NCBI GenBank assembly: GCA_910577805.1
Contig: CAJTOE010000057.1
Span: 1-13,602, forward strand
Direction of reading: 5' to 3'
DNA: 13,602 nt
Source of the DNA: an uncultured Oscillospiraceae bacterium
Lineage (GTDB): Bacteria; Bacillota; Clostridia; Oscillospirales; Oscillospiraceae
In this document: in pieces, positions 1 through 6,213 of the stretch
Numbering within the stretch: the first letter of the stretch is position 1
How the letters are laid out: each line of letters opens with the position of its first letter
Program-made: the position numbers and the translations under genes
The notes under the pieces: model-generated
Seen by the model: only the letters and a program-made list of their open reading frames with translations
Told to the model about the DNA's origin: nothing
The model's database searches: none

Positions 1-126
1 CACAGGTGCGGCGGCGACCGGGGCGGGGGCCGCAGGCGCGGCATAAGCGGGGGCGGGGGCGGCGGCGCCGGTCTTTTCCACGGAGACGTTGTAGACCTTA
101 CCGTTCACGGTAACATTGTAGTTCAT
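1..126 (-). CDS. gcdC: Glutaconyl-CoA decarboxylase biotin carrier subunit, N-terminal part (cut by window edge)
   Basis: The first 42 residues are visible. They start MNYNVTVNGKVYNVSVEKTG and run into an Ala/Pro-rich linker from about residue 21 to the edge. This is the usual layout of the biotin carboxyl carrier (gamma) subunit of Na+-pumping decarboxylases: a short beta-rich start, a flexible Ala-Pro linker, then a biotinyl domain with a target lysine, which would lie outside the window. In the complex the biotin arm carries CO2 from GcdA to the membrane pump GcdB. The ATG at 126-124 has an AAAGGGG ribosome site at 143-137. It has its own consensus promoter (187-216) and lies downstream of hgdB. 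OadC or MmdC homologues have the same layout, so the assignment to glutaconyl-CoA rests on the neighbouring genes. Confidence 0.85.
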   Translation of the reverse strand, partial: MNYNVTVNGKVYNVSVEKTGAAAPAPAYAAPAAPAPVAAAPV

Positions 127-161
127 ACTTTCGTTTCCCCTTTACAATTTTCTAGTATCCA

Positions 162-173
162 GCTTTGCAAAGC
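162..173. promoter_or_regulatory. 12-bp perfect palindrome in the gcdC leader (possible operator)
   Basis: GCTTTGCAAAGC is a perfect palindrome lying about 7 to 19 bases downstream of the predicted gcdC transcription start. Its position just after the promoter suits a repressor site or a small RNA hairpin. No regulator can be assigned from sequence alone. Confidence 0.35.
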
Positions 174-186
174 CGAAATTAGGTTT

Positions 187-216
187 ATTATAACAGTTTT
201 GCAGGATGTCTGTCAA
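187..216 (-). promoter_or_regulatory. Consensus sigma-A promoter for gcdC
   Basis: On the minus strand there is a perfect TTGACA (216-211), an 18-base spacer and a perfect TATAAT (192-187). Transcription would start near 180, giving a leader of about 54 bases before the gcdC ATG. It is the best promoter match in the window and lets gcdC, and probably gcdB/gcdD beyond the edge, be expressed apart from hgdCAB. The spacer carries GACATCCTGCA (210-200), which resembles GACATTTTGCA in the gctA promoter. Confidence 0.85.
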
Positions 217-270
217 GTTTTTCCCCCGGTCTTTCTTTGATTCGCAAAACGCAGAGCGGCCCTTTGGCTT

Positions 271-346
271 CGCCCTCATCCGTCTGGCCTGCGGCCAGCC
301 ACCTTCCCCCGCCAGGGGGAAGGCTTTTGGCGCGGTGCCAGACGGA
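271..346. repeat. GC-rich palindromic intergenic repeat (REP/MITE-like)
   Basis: An outer 10-bp inverted repeat, TCCGTCTGGC (279-288) and GCCAGACGGA (337-346), encloses a perfect 9-bp hairpin, CCTTCCCCC (302-310) and GGGGGAAGG (315-323), with loop GCCA. A further GGCC-rich element lies at 286-297. The nested palindrome has no U-tract, so it is unlikely to be an intrinsic terminator. From memory, very similar GC-rich palindromes recur between genes in Oscillospiraceae genomes, but only one copy is visible here. The rest of 127-444 holds the gcdC promoter and leader and no convincing gene. Confidence 0.65.
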
Positions 347-444
347 CAATGCCGCAAAGAATAACAGATGCGGTGGAATCCAAATGAACTGACAGTTTGG
401 GTCTCTGGATCAGACCTGCCTGGCAATAAAAGCTGAACTAAACC

Positions 445-1581
445 TTACAGTACGTCCGCGAACGCCTGGATGGCTGTGCTGGCCTGGCCGAAGTCCCGCA
501 TCTGCTGGTCTACGCCCAGCTTGATGTGCGGAATATTGGCCGCGTCCAGCGCCTTCTTCAGATAAGGATACTCCATCTCCTCCGGGTCGCAGAACTGCTG
601 CATGAACAGGACCAGTCCCTGGCCGCCGTTGTCCTTCACCAGGCTGGCTACGTACTCGCCGCGGCGGTTCTGCTCCGAATGCTCGTCGTACAGAAGCACC
701 TCGTAATCCTGGTCCGCGAACTGCTGGGCCAGCGCCATCATGGGATCGCCAGTCTCGGCGGCGTCCACACGGGTCATGCGGCTCTCCTGCGCCACGTCGT
801 CCGCCACAATGGCGATCTTGTTGTCGTCGAAAATTTGCAGAAGCTTGGGGTTGTCGCAGATAATGCCGGAGGTGACGATCTTCGCGCCCTTCCAGTCGCT
901 GGCGGGAAGCTTCTTCAGCTCCTCGTTCAGCTCCTCCAGCAGCTTGGTGTGCTCATCCTTGACCATGAACCAGCTGGAACGGAACACCGCGCTGCGGGCC
1001 ACCGCAGAAATGGCCTCAGGATGCTGGCCGGCCAGCTTGGAGAACTCCCGGCGGGCGGCGCGGCTGCGGTTGAATACCTTGATGGCCTCCCGGATGGCTT
1101 CGTCCGTGATGGGTGCGCCGGAAATCTTCTCCAGCTCCTTCTTGATGTGGTTGTACTGGTCCATGGTGAATTGCAGGCCGAAGGCAGGACGGCGGTACTG
1201 CGGATGGGCCAGGAAAATGCAGGGCAGCTTCTCGCTCATGGCCACCCGGAAGTTCTGGCTCATGGGGCGCAGGGTGTCGCAGATGGTGGGGGTGATGATG
1301 CCGTCCAGCTGGTCCAGCGTGCCGTCCAGCAACATCTCCAGCGCAAGCTGGGCGATGGTGCAGTAGAAGGTGGCGCAGTACTCCTTGGCCAGAGAAATGG
1401 TCTTTTTGTTGCTGCCCCAGATGGTCATGGGGATCATGCCGGCGGCATAAACCAGCTCCTCAGGGGCGTAGTAGGGCAGAACGCCGATGACCTTCTTGCC
1501 CTGCTCCTTGTAGGAGGTCAGCAGACGGTGGGGGTGCTCAGAGGCCTCCTGAAATTTCCCAATCAACGCTTCGATGCTCAT
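445..1581 (-). CDS. hgdB: (R)-2-hydroxyglutaryl-CoA dehydratase, beta subunit
   Basis: A 378-residue protein, about the usual length for HgdB. With HgdA it forms the iron-sulfur dehydratase that removes water from (R)-2-hydroxyglutaryl-CoA to give glutaconyl-CoA through a ketyl radical, after one-electron activation by HgdC. Family features seen are the N-terminal GVLPYYAPEELVYAAGMIP stretch (33-51), YCATFYC (C69, C73), TPTICDTLRPMSQNFR (C101), GIICDNP (C242) and QQFCDPEEMEYP (C331). These cysteines are candidates for cluster ligands or structural roles. The start overlaps the hgdA stop by one base (TAATG at 1583-1579), so the two are translationally coupled, as expected for subunits made in equal amounts. 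Related 2-hydroxyacyl-CoA dehydratases share the fold; the matched HgdA and the gct/gcd neighbours favour the glutarate substrate. Confidence 0.93.
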   Translation of the reverse strand: MSIEALIGKFQEASEHPHRLLTSYKEQGKKVIGVLPYYAPEELVYAAGMIPMTIWGSNKKTISLAKEYCATFYCTIAQLALEMLLDGTLDQLDGIITPTICDTLRPMSQNFRVAMSEKLPCIFLAHPQYRRPAFGLQFTMDQYNHIKKELEKISGAPITDEAIREAIKVFNRSRAARREFSKLAGQHPEAISAVARSAVFRSSWFMVKDEHTKLLEELNEELKKLPASDWKGAKIVTSGIICDNPKLLQIFDDNKIAIVADDVAQESRMTRVDAAETGDPMMALAQQFADQDYEVLLYDEHSEQNRRGEYVASLVKDNGGQGLVLFMQQFCDPEEMEYPYLKKALDAANIPHIKLGVDQQMRDFGQASTAIQAFADVL

Positions 1582-3023
1582 TACGCATTGCCCTCCTTTG
1601 CTTTTTTGGCCTCCATGGCCTCCACCAAGCCCTGTACGCGCGTCTCATACTGGGCCTCGTTGAAGTTGCGGGGGTCCGCCTGGTCGCCGTCAAAGCCCGC
1701 GCAGGGGATGCCCAGGTCGGCGGTGAAGCGGCGCTGCATCTCGGCCATGTAGCCGGACCAGGGCTTGCAGGAGCGGTTGTAGTGGACCAGCACACCGTCC
1801 ACCTTATTGTTCTTACAAATGCCCTCGCGCCAATCCACGCCCTGCTCGATACAAACAGAGTTGGGAGCCTTATAATAGGCGCGGACCATCTCGTCCATGT
1901 TGTTATACACAAAGCCGAAGGCAGGTGCGTACACCACGGCGGTGACGTTGACGCCATGCTCCTTCAGAGGCTTGAACAGGTTGGGCAGCTTGGGCCAGCA
2001 GGGGATGCCCTCGAACATGACCCGGTACTGCTCCGGGAAGGGAGTAGTCGAAGTGCCGTTCTTGATGGCCTCCTCCAGGTCCTTCTCCAGCAGCTCGAAC
2101 GCCTCGGCGGCCTGGACACGGCCGCGGGCCGTGACGACGTCGGCCATGTGGTTGAACAGGTCAAAGCCGGAATAGGGGGCGGGCTTGTACTGAAGATAGT
2201 CGCACACCCGCAGCCAGGCCTGAGCCGTGCGGTTGGCGTTGGCGCAGGCGGCCTCGAACTTCTTCTCGTCAAACTTCTTGCCGGTGAGCTTCTCCAGCTG
2301 CGCGATGGCCGCGTCGAACTGCGCGCGGACATAGGCGACGTTGGTGTCGTCTACCGCGACGGTGTTGTTATAGGGAATGTCGATCATAATCAGGGGCACG
2401 TTGCACATACGGGCGATGTTTTCGTACCACTTGGTCATGCAGTTGCAGATGTTGTTGCAGCACAGCACGAAGTCGGGCTGGGGCATACGCATCTGACGGT
2501 AGGGCTTGATGGCCTCCCGGCGCAGGTCCTTTTCCCGACCGTCGGGCAGAGCCTCGATCTCGTGGATGTCGTCCAGGACGGTGTAGGGCTGCATGGTCTT
2601 GGGGTCCTTCTTGGGCTTGCCGGTCTCAGGGTCGATGACCACCTGGCCGTTCTCGTCCTTCAGGGGCTTGCCGCTGGCGGGGTTGATGACGTACTCGCCT
2701 GTGGCCAGGTCGATCTTGCGGGAAGCCCGCTTGCCGGCGGCATAGGCCAGGGAAATACGGGCATAGCCGCAGATATCATTGTCAAAACCCAGGTCCTCGG
2801 CGGCCTTACACATGATCTCGCCGTCCCGGTTGGCGGCAATACCGGCGGCCTGGTTCTCAGGGTACATCACGTCCAGGTCAAACGCCGCAGCCAGCTCGCA
2901 GGGGAACTTGGAGCTGGACCAGCCCACCAGCTTGCCAGCCTTCTTGGCCTCGCGGGCGTCCGCGTACACGTCCTCGACGACCTTGCGCAGGGCCAGGACG
3001 CCGGGGCTTACTTGCTTTGCCAT
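1581..3023 (-). CDS. hgdA: (R)-2-hydroxyglutaryl-CoA dehydratase, alpha subunit
   Basis: A 480-residue protein starting MAKQVSPGVLALRKVVEDVY, close to the Acidaminococcus HgdA as remembered. The ATG at 3023-3021 is chosen because a GAGGAGG site (3039-3033) lies about nine bases upstream; a longer TTG start at 3044 would place that site inside the gene. Typical stretches are VGWSSSKFPCELA (33-45), PENQAAGIAANRDGE (55-69), the cysteine cluster LCCNNICNCMTKWYENIARM (C188, C189, C193, C195), and near the C terminus HYNRSCKPWSGYM and AGFDGDQADPRNF. The cysteine group is the likely [4Fe-4S] site. It lies 32 bases downstream of hgdC and is coupled to hgdB, giving activator and enzyme in one unit. 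Confidence 0.95.
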   Translation of the reverse strand: MAKQVSPGVLALRKVVEDVYADAREAKKAGKLVGWSSSKFPCELAAAFDLDVMYPENQAAGIAANRDGEIMCKAAEDLGFDNDICGYARISLAYAAGKRASRKIDLATGEYVINPASGKPLKDENGQVVIDPETGKPKKDPKTMQPYTVLDDIHEIEALPDGREKDLRREAIKPYRQMRMPQPDFVLCCNNICNCMTKWYENIARMCNVPLIMIDIPYNNTVAVDDTNVAYVRAQFDAAIAQLEKLTGKKFDEKKFEAACANANRTAQAWLRVCDYLQYKPAPYSGFDLFNHMADVVTARGRVQAAEAFELLEKDLEEAIKNGTSTTPFPEQYRVMFEGIPCWPKLPNLFKPLKEHGVNVTAVVYAPAFGFVYNNMDEMVRAYYKAPNSVCIEQGVDWREGICKNNKVDGVLVHYNRSCKPWSGYMAEMQRRFTADLGIPCAGFDGDQADPRNFNEAQYETRVQGLVEAMEAKKAKEGNA

Positions 3024-3055
3024 AAGAGTTTTCCTCCTCAACAATTTGATTGATG

Positions 3056-3847
3056 TTAGTTTTGCGCCTTCTGCCAGCGCTGATAAGCGAACAGGGCCGC
3101 GCCCAGCGCTCCGTTATACTGGGTCAGCGGCGAGGTGTGGATCTTCTTCTCCAAAGCCTGCTCCAGAGCGTTCACCACCCCGAAGTTCTGGGCCACGCCG
3201 CCAGTCATAACCACCTGGTCCTGCACCCCGATGCGGTGGGCCAGGCCCGCCACACGGGCCGCTACCGACTGGTGGATGCCGTTAATGATATCGCACTTGT
3301 CCGTGCCCATGGAAAGCTGGCTGATGACCTCGCTCTCGGCAAACACGGTGCAGGTGGAGCTGATGCCCACGTATTTCGTCGATCTGGACCCCAGCTCGCC
3401 CAGCTGCTCCACGTCTACCTCCAGCACCCGCGCCATCACGTCCAGGAACCGGCCCGTGCCGGCGGCGCACTTGTCGTTCATCTGGAAGTTGGTCATAACG
3501 CCGTTTTCCACCCGCATGACCTTTACGTCCTGGCCGCCGATGTCAATGACCGTGCGGACCTCCGGGAAAAGGAAGCCCGCGCCCTTGCCGTGACAGCTCA
3601 ACTCGCTCATCTGGTGGTCGGCAATCTCCTCCAGGGAGTTGCGGCCGTAGCCGGTGGCCAGCACGTAAGCCATGTCCTCCCGGTTTTTACCGGCCTCTGC
3701 CAGCACCTGCTCAATGGCCCGCTGGGGGCCGCTGGTGCCTGCCCCCACCGCAATGAGGGATTTGGCCACGATCTCCTTGCCGTCCGCGAGCATGATGCAC
3801 TTGGACGCGGTGGAGCCGATGTCGATGCCCAAGGTGTAGATACTCAT
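3056..3847 (-). CDS. hgdC: 2-hydroxyglutaryl-CoA dehydratase activator (archerase), ASKHA ATPase with [4Fe-4S]
   Basis: A 263-residue protein of the BadF/BadG/HgdC ATPase family. It works as a homodimer that holds one [4Fe-4S] cluster between subunits and uses ATP hydrolysis to push one electron into HgdAB. Seen here are the phosphate-binding loop GIDIGSTASKC (7-17), the second ATPase motif VIDIGGQDVK (100-109), MTGGVAQN (214-221), and the two cluster cysteines C127 (NDKCAAGTG) and C166 (SSTCTVFAESE). C127 and C166 are the same residue numbers reported for the Acidaminococcus protein. A GTAGGAG site (3863-3857) precedes the ATG. It is the third product after the gcdA hairpin, following the small membrane protein by 41 bases. 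Confidence 0.95.
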   Translation of the reverse strand: MSIYTLGIDIGSTASKCIMLADGKEIVAKSLIAVGAGTSGPQRAIEQVLAEAGKNREDMAYVLATGYGRNSLEEIADHQMSELSCHGKGAGFLFPEVRTVIDIGGQDVKVMRVENGVMTNFQMNDKCAAGTGRFLDVMARVLEVDVEQLGELGSRSTKYVGISSTCTVFAESEVISQLSMGTDKCDIINGIHQSVAARVAGLAHRIGVQDQVVMTGGVAQNFGVVNALEQALEKKIHTSPLTQYNGALGAALFAYQRWQKAQN

Positions 3848-3888
3848 ATGGTTTGCTCTCCTACATACTTTTATTATTTACCTATGCT

Positions 3889-4035
3889 TTATTTGCGTCT
3901 TTTTTGTATTCCAATGGAATTTACCACCGCCGCCAAAATGAAAAAGACAATTTTGTACGGCAATGGATCCAAATAAACCGCAAAACCAGTCAACACAAGT
4001 ACAAGCAGCAAAATCGCCAGGTCAAACAAATCCAT
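3889..4035 (-). CDS. Small two-helix membrane protein, 48 residues, unknown function
   Basis: The frame reads MDLFDLAILLLVLVLTGF at its start and ends GIQKRRK. Two hydrophobic segments, about 3-22 and 27-43, are separated by a short DPLP turn and followed by a basic tail, so both ends probably face the cytoplasm. The codons are clean and the gene lies 41 bases before hgdC. Its own ribosome site is weak (AGGT about ten bases upstream), but a 14-codon ORF with a strong site ends seven bases earlier in the same frame, so translation may be coupled. It does not look like the Gcd delta subunit (GcdD/OadG), which is longer and has one helix. I do not recognise the family. Its placement suggests a role beside the membrane decarboxylase or dehydratase, which is inference only. 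Confidence 0.55.
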   Translation of the reverse strand: MDLFDLAILLLVLVLTGFAVYLDPLPYKIVFFILAAVVNSIGIQKRRK

Positions 4036-4041
4036 GTCATT

Positions 4042-4086
4042 TTACCTAATTTTCTTCGTTGAGACGAGGTAGCAATGCGAACTCAT
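4042..4086 (-). CDS. 14-codon ORF just before the small membrane protein (leader or former N terminus)
   Basis: MSSHCYLVSTKKIR follows a strong AGAGGAGGG ribosome site at about 4098-4090. Its TAA stop (4044-4042) is in the same frame as the 48-residue membrane ORF and only two codons separate them. It may be a leader peptide that loads ribosomes for the next ORF, or the two may be one gene split by a nonsense change. The rest of 4087-4247 holds an AT-rich stretch with a TATATT (-10-like, 4153-4148) but no matching -35, so I cannot name a promoter for hgdC. Confidence 0.4.
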   Translation of the reverse strand: MSSHCYLVSTKKIR

Positions 4087-4210
4087 ATCTTCCCTCCTCT
4101 TTTAGTAAACAATGATTAGATGAATAATATTTCAAATGGTGAAAATAAATATAGGGGTAGATTCCAGGGTCATCGCACTCATAGTTTGACTTCTCCAGGT
4201 TAATAAATTT

Positions 4211-4236
4211 CCGGGCGGCGGCACTCCGCCGCCCGG
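4211..4236 (-). terminator. Strong GC hairpin after gcdA (partial terminator or mRNA-stabilising hairpin)
   Basis: A perfect 11-bp stem, CCGGGCGGCGG (4211-4221) with CCGCCGCCCGG (4226-4236), and a four-base loop lie 11 bases after the gcdA stop. On the minus strand it is followed by AAATTTATTA, a poor U-tract. It may terminate partly, letting reduced read-through into hgdCAB, or protect the 3' end of the gcdA message. Confidence 0.6.
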
Positions 4237-4247
4237 CTGCTCGATGC

Positions 4248-6011
4248 TTATTTCTTAAACGTCTCAAAATCCTTGATGGTCCGGGGCAGGAGCATCTGGT
4301 GGAAGGGGCAGATGGAGTCGGGATTCTGGTAGCACGCGTCGGCGAAGGCCACCATGTAGTTGCGCATCATGGGCATATCCACAATCTCGTCCACCAGGCC
4401 CGCCTTGGCGCAGTAGAAGGGCTTGGACTTCATGTCATAGTCGTCGATGAGGGCGTTCATCTTGTCGATGGTGGGCTGCAGGTCCTTACCCGCCTTCTGG
4501 TCCTTGGCCAGACGGCCGGTGTACATGGCGTTGGCAGCGGTCTTGCCGTTCATGACGTTGATCTCCGTGGCCGCAGTGCCCAAAGAGAAGGCGTTGTTGT
4601 CGTTGCCCTGAGGACCGCCCAGCACGTAGTGGGCCGCGGCGGTGCCGCGCCGGAGGGTAATCTCCATCATGGGCAGGCCGGAGGACTGGATGGAGTAAAT
4701 CAGGGACTGGCCCAGGCCCAGCAGCTCGGCGACCTCGGCGTCGTCGCCGACGTCGATGCCGGTGGTGTCCTGAATCCAGATCATGGGGATGCGGTCACGG
4801 GCACAGAGCGTGACGAACTCGTTCATCTTAATCAGGCCCTGGCGGTACAGCTTGCCGCCCGCACCCATAGACTGGCCGTATTTCTCCACCTTATACTCCG
4901 GATAGTTGGGGAACACGCCCTGCTGGTTGGCTACCACGCCCACCAGAAGGCCGTCCAGCTTGGCAAGGCCCGTAATCATTTCGGGACCGTAGCCCTTCTT
5001 GTACTCCATAAACTGGCTGCCGTCGAACAGGCGGCCCAGGACGGAATACATCTCATAAGGACGGTTCTTGTTGTTCAGCACCAGGTCGTACAGCTCGCCG
5101 TCATCCATGGCGGGAGATTGGGGCGCGTCAACACGGAAGAACTCCAGGTCGAAGGAGGGGAGCATATCCACATACTTCTTGATGGCGGCAATGACGCCCT
5201 CCTGCTCGGTGTACACCTCGCGGAAGAAGCCGGTCTGGCCGTAATGAATGGCTACGCTGCCAGGAGGGTCGGCCCGGAGGCCCTTGGTGGCCTCGATCTG
5301 GGCCAGAGCCGCGTCCATGTCCACATGGGGCTTGGGGTTCATGCCGCCCACGATGCCCGCGCCGCCGACCGCCATGTTGGCCTTCTCATGGGCCAGCAGG
5401 ATGGTGGGGCTGATGGAGTGGTAGCCGCCGCCGGCAGGGTTGGTGCCGTGGATGCCTACGATGACAGGGATGCCCAGCTGGTTCAGCTCGGAGTTGCGGT
5501 AGAAGGGAGTGCCGCCGCCCCGGCGGTTGGGGTACACCAGCTCCTGCTTATCCAGCTCCACGCCGGCGCACTCCAGCAGATAAATCAGAGGAATGCGCAG
5601 CCGCTTGGCCGTGTCGCTGCCGCGGATCAGATTGTCCGCCTGGCCGGGCACCCAGGTGCCGGCGTGCTTCTTGTTGTCAGAGGCGATGATGACACACCAC
5701 TTGCCGTTGACCCGGCCCAGGCCCTTCACGATGGAGGTGGAGCCGTTCTTGTTGTCCTGGGGATTATAGAGGCTGTTCAGGGGGCACCACGTACCGGGGT
5801 CCACCAGCAGGGAGACCCGCTGCATGGCAGTCAGCTGGCCCTTCTTGTTCATGTCCTCGTCTGACTTGCCGCTGCTCAATACGTCTACGATCTTGCCGTG
5901 GATCTCCTCCTCAATGGCACGCAGCTCGTTGGCGTTTTCCTCGTTGGCACGCACGGGCTTGCCCACCACGGGCATATTCTGGAAATACCGGGGCATGGAA
6001 TAATTACCCAA
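4248..6011 (-). CDS. gcdA: Glutaconyl-CoA decarboxylase, carboxyltransferase (alpha) subunit
   Basis: A 587-residue protein, the remembered length of Acidaminococcus GcdA. It transfers the carboxyl group of glutaconyl-CoA to biotin on GcdC, releasing crotonyl-CoA; the membrane subunit GcdB then releases CO2 and pumps Na+. Seen are the N terminus MGNYSMPRYFQNMPVVGKP, the ACC-type carboxyltransferase motifs PNRRGGGTPFYRN and GTNPAGGGYHSISP, the oxyanion-type run MAVGGAGIVGGMNPK, and the C-terminal carboxyltransferase half with WIQDTTGIDVG and YVLGGPQGNDNNAFS. The start is TTG at 6011-6009, with an AGGAGGAG site ending about six bases upstream; the next ATG, five codons later, is too far from that site and would lose the conserved N terminus. 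It has its own promoter and a structured leader with a terminator. Confidence 0.95.
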   Translation of the reverse strand: MGNYSMPRYFQNMPVVGKPVRANEENANELRAIEEEIHGKIVDVLSSGKSDEDMNKKGQLTAMQRVSLLVDPGTWCPLNSLYNPQDNKNGSTSIVKGLGRVNGKWCVIIASDNKKHAGTWVPGQADNLIRGSDTAKRLRIPLIYLLECAGVELDKQELVYPNRRGGGTPFYRNSELNQLGIPVIVGIHGTNPAGGGYHSISPTILLAHEKANMAVGGAGIVGGMNPKPHVDMDAALAQIEATKGLRADPPGSVAIHYGQTGFFREVYTEQEGVIAAIKKYVDMLPSFDLEFFRVDAPQSPAMDDGELYDLVLNNKNRPYEMYSVLGRLFDGSQFMEYKKGYGPEMITGLAKLDGLLVGVVANQQGVFPNYPEYKVEKYGQSMGAGGKLYRQGLIKMNEFVTLCARDRIPMIWIQDTTGIDVGDDAEVAELLGLGQSLIYSIQSSGLPMMEITLRRGTAAAHYVLGGPQGNDNNAFSLGTAATEINVMNGKTAANAMYTGRLAKDQKAGKDLQPTIDKMNALIDDYDMKSKPFYCAKAGLVDEIVDMPMMRNYMVAFADACYQNPDSICPFHQMLLPRTIKDFETFKK

Positions 6012-6040
6012 TGTTGTCTCCTCCTAAAAATATACTTTGG

Positions 6041-6071
6041 AAGAAAAGAGGGCTGCCGGAAGGCAGCCCTC
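6041..6071 (-). terminator. Intrinsic terminator in the gcdA leader (attenuator)
   Basis: A perfect 10-bp stem, GAGGGCTGCC (6071-6062) with GGCAGCCCTC (6057-6048), and a UUCC loop are followed by UUUUCUU (6047-6041) on the minus strand. It sits between the gcdA promoter and the gcdA start, so it stops transcription early unless its 5' arm is captured by the upstream RNA. Confidence 0.85.
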
Positions 6072-6075
6072 TTGC

Positions 6076-6171
6076 GAGCAGGCTACCCGGCAGGCGTAGC
6101 ATTCTCCTGCGTCCCTTTTGGCCCAACGGGCGTGTGGTTGCTACGAATTTCACCACCTCAGGTACCCTCTC
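6076..6171 (-). ncRNA. Riboswitch-like structured leader of gcdA
   Basis: On the minus-strand RNA a closing helix pairs GGUACC (6166-6161) with GGUAGCC (6087-6081, one bulged G), extended by GAG (6169-6167) with CUC (6078-6076). Inside are three hairpins: GUGGU/ACCAC (6156-6152, 6138-6134), GCCC/GGGC (6131-6128, 6124-6121) and GCAGG/CCUGC (6110-6106, 6094-6090). The loops of the first and third are complementary over seven bases (CGUAGCA 6145-6139, UGCUACG 6101-6095), giving a kissing contact. The 3' arm of the closing helix can instead pair with the 5' arm of the terminator. These are the marks of a transcriptional riboswitch. The class is not recognised with certainty; a Na+-sensing class (Na+-I, former DUF1646 motif) is a hypothesis from the function of GcdA. 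Confidence 0.7.
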
Positions 6172-6184
6172 TTATTCTACCTTC

Positions 6185-6213
6185 ATTATAACTGATTTAT
6201 GACTTTTTGTAAA
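6185..6213 (-). promoter_or_regulatory. Sigma-A promoter for gcdA, inside the end of the nuclease-like gene
   Basis: On the minus strand TTTACA (6213-6208), a 17-base spacer and a perfect TATAAT (6190-6185) are seen. The start would be near 6178, about 165 bases before gcdA, which just includes the whole structured leader. The -35 box and part of the spacer lie within the last codons of the 131-residue gene. Confidence 0.8.

Noticed and set aside
142..426. 94-residue minus-strand frame between hgdB and gcdC
   Set aside because: It is made largely of the palindromic repeat and the gcdC promoter, has no ribosome site and shows no protein-like pattern.
526..1752. Long plus-strand frame antisense to hgdB
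   Set aside because: Antisense shadow of a well-supported conserved gene; composition rich in Val/Leu/His/Gln as expected from the opposite strand of GC-rich codons.
3853..4062. 69-residue plus-strand frame opposite the small membrane ORF
   Set aside because: No ribosome site and no promoter; the opposite strand carries a cleaner two-helix protein in the operon direction.
4046..4267. 73-residue minus-strand frame across the gcdA end and hairpin
   Set aside because: Starts inside gcdA and reads through the GC hairpin; the 14-codon ORF in another frame has the strong ribosome site.
4299..5864. 521-residue plus-strand frame antisense to gcdA (similar ones at 1782-3053 and 6936-8465)
   Set aside because: All are antisense to conserved enzymes, with low-complexity Val/Gly/His-rich translations and no matching promoters.
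6044..6178. gcdA leader as a T-box, FMN, SAM, glycine or c-di-GMP riboswitch
   Set aside because: Small likenesses such as GGUGAAAUUC or GGGACGCA were noticed, but the full conserved cores of those classes as I remember them are not present.
6011..6202. Short plus-strand frames opposite the gcdA leader
   Set aside because: The region is explained by promoter, structured leader and terminator on the minus strand.
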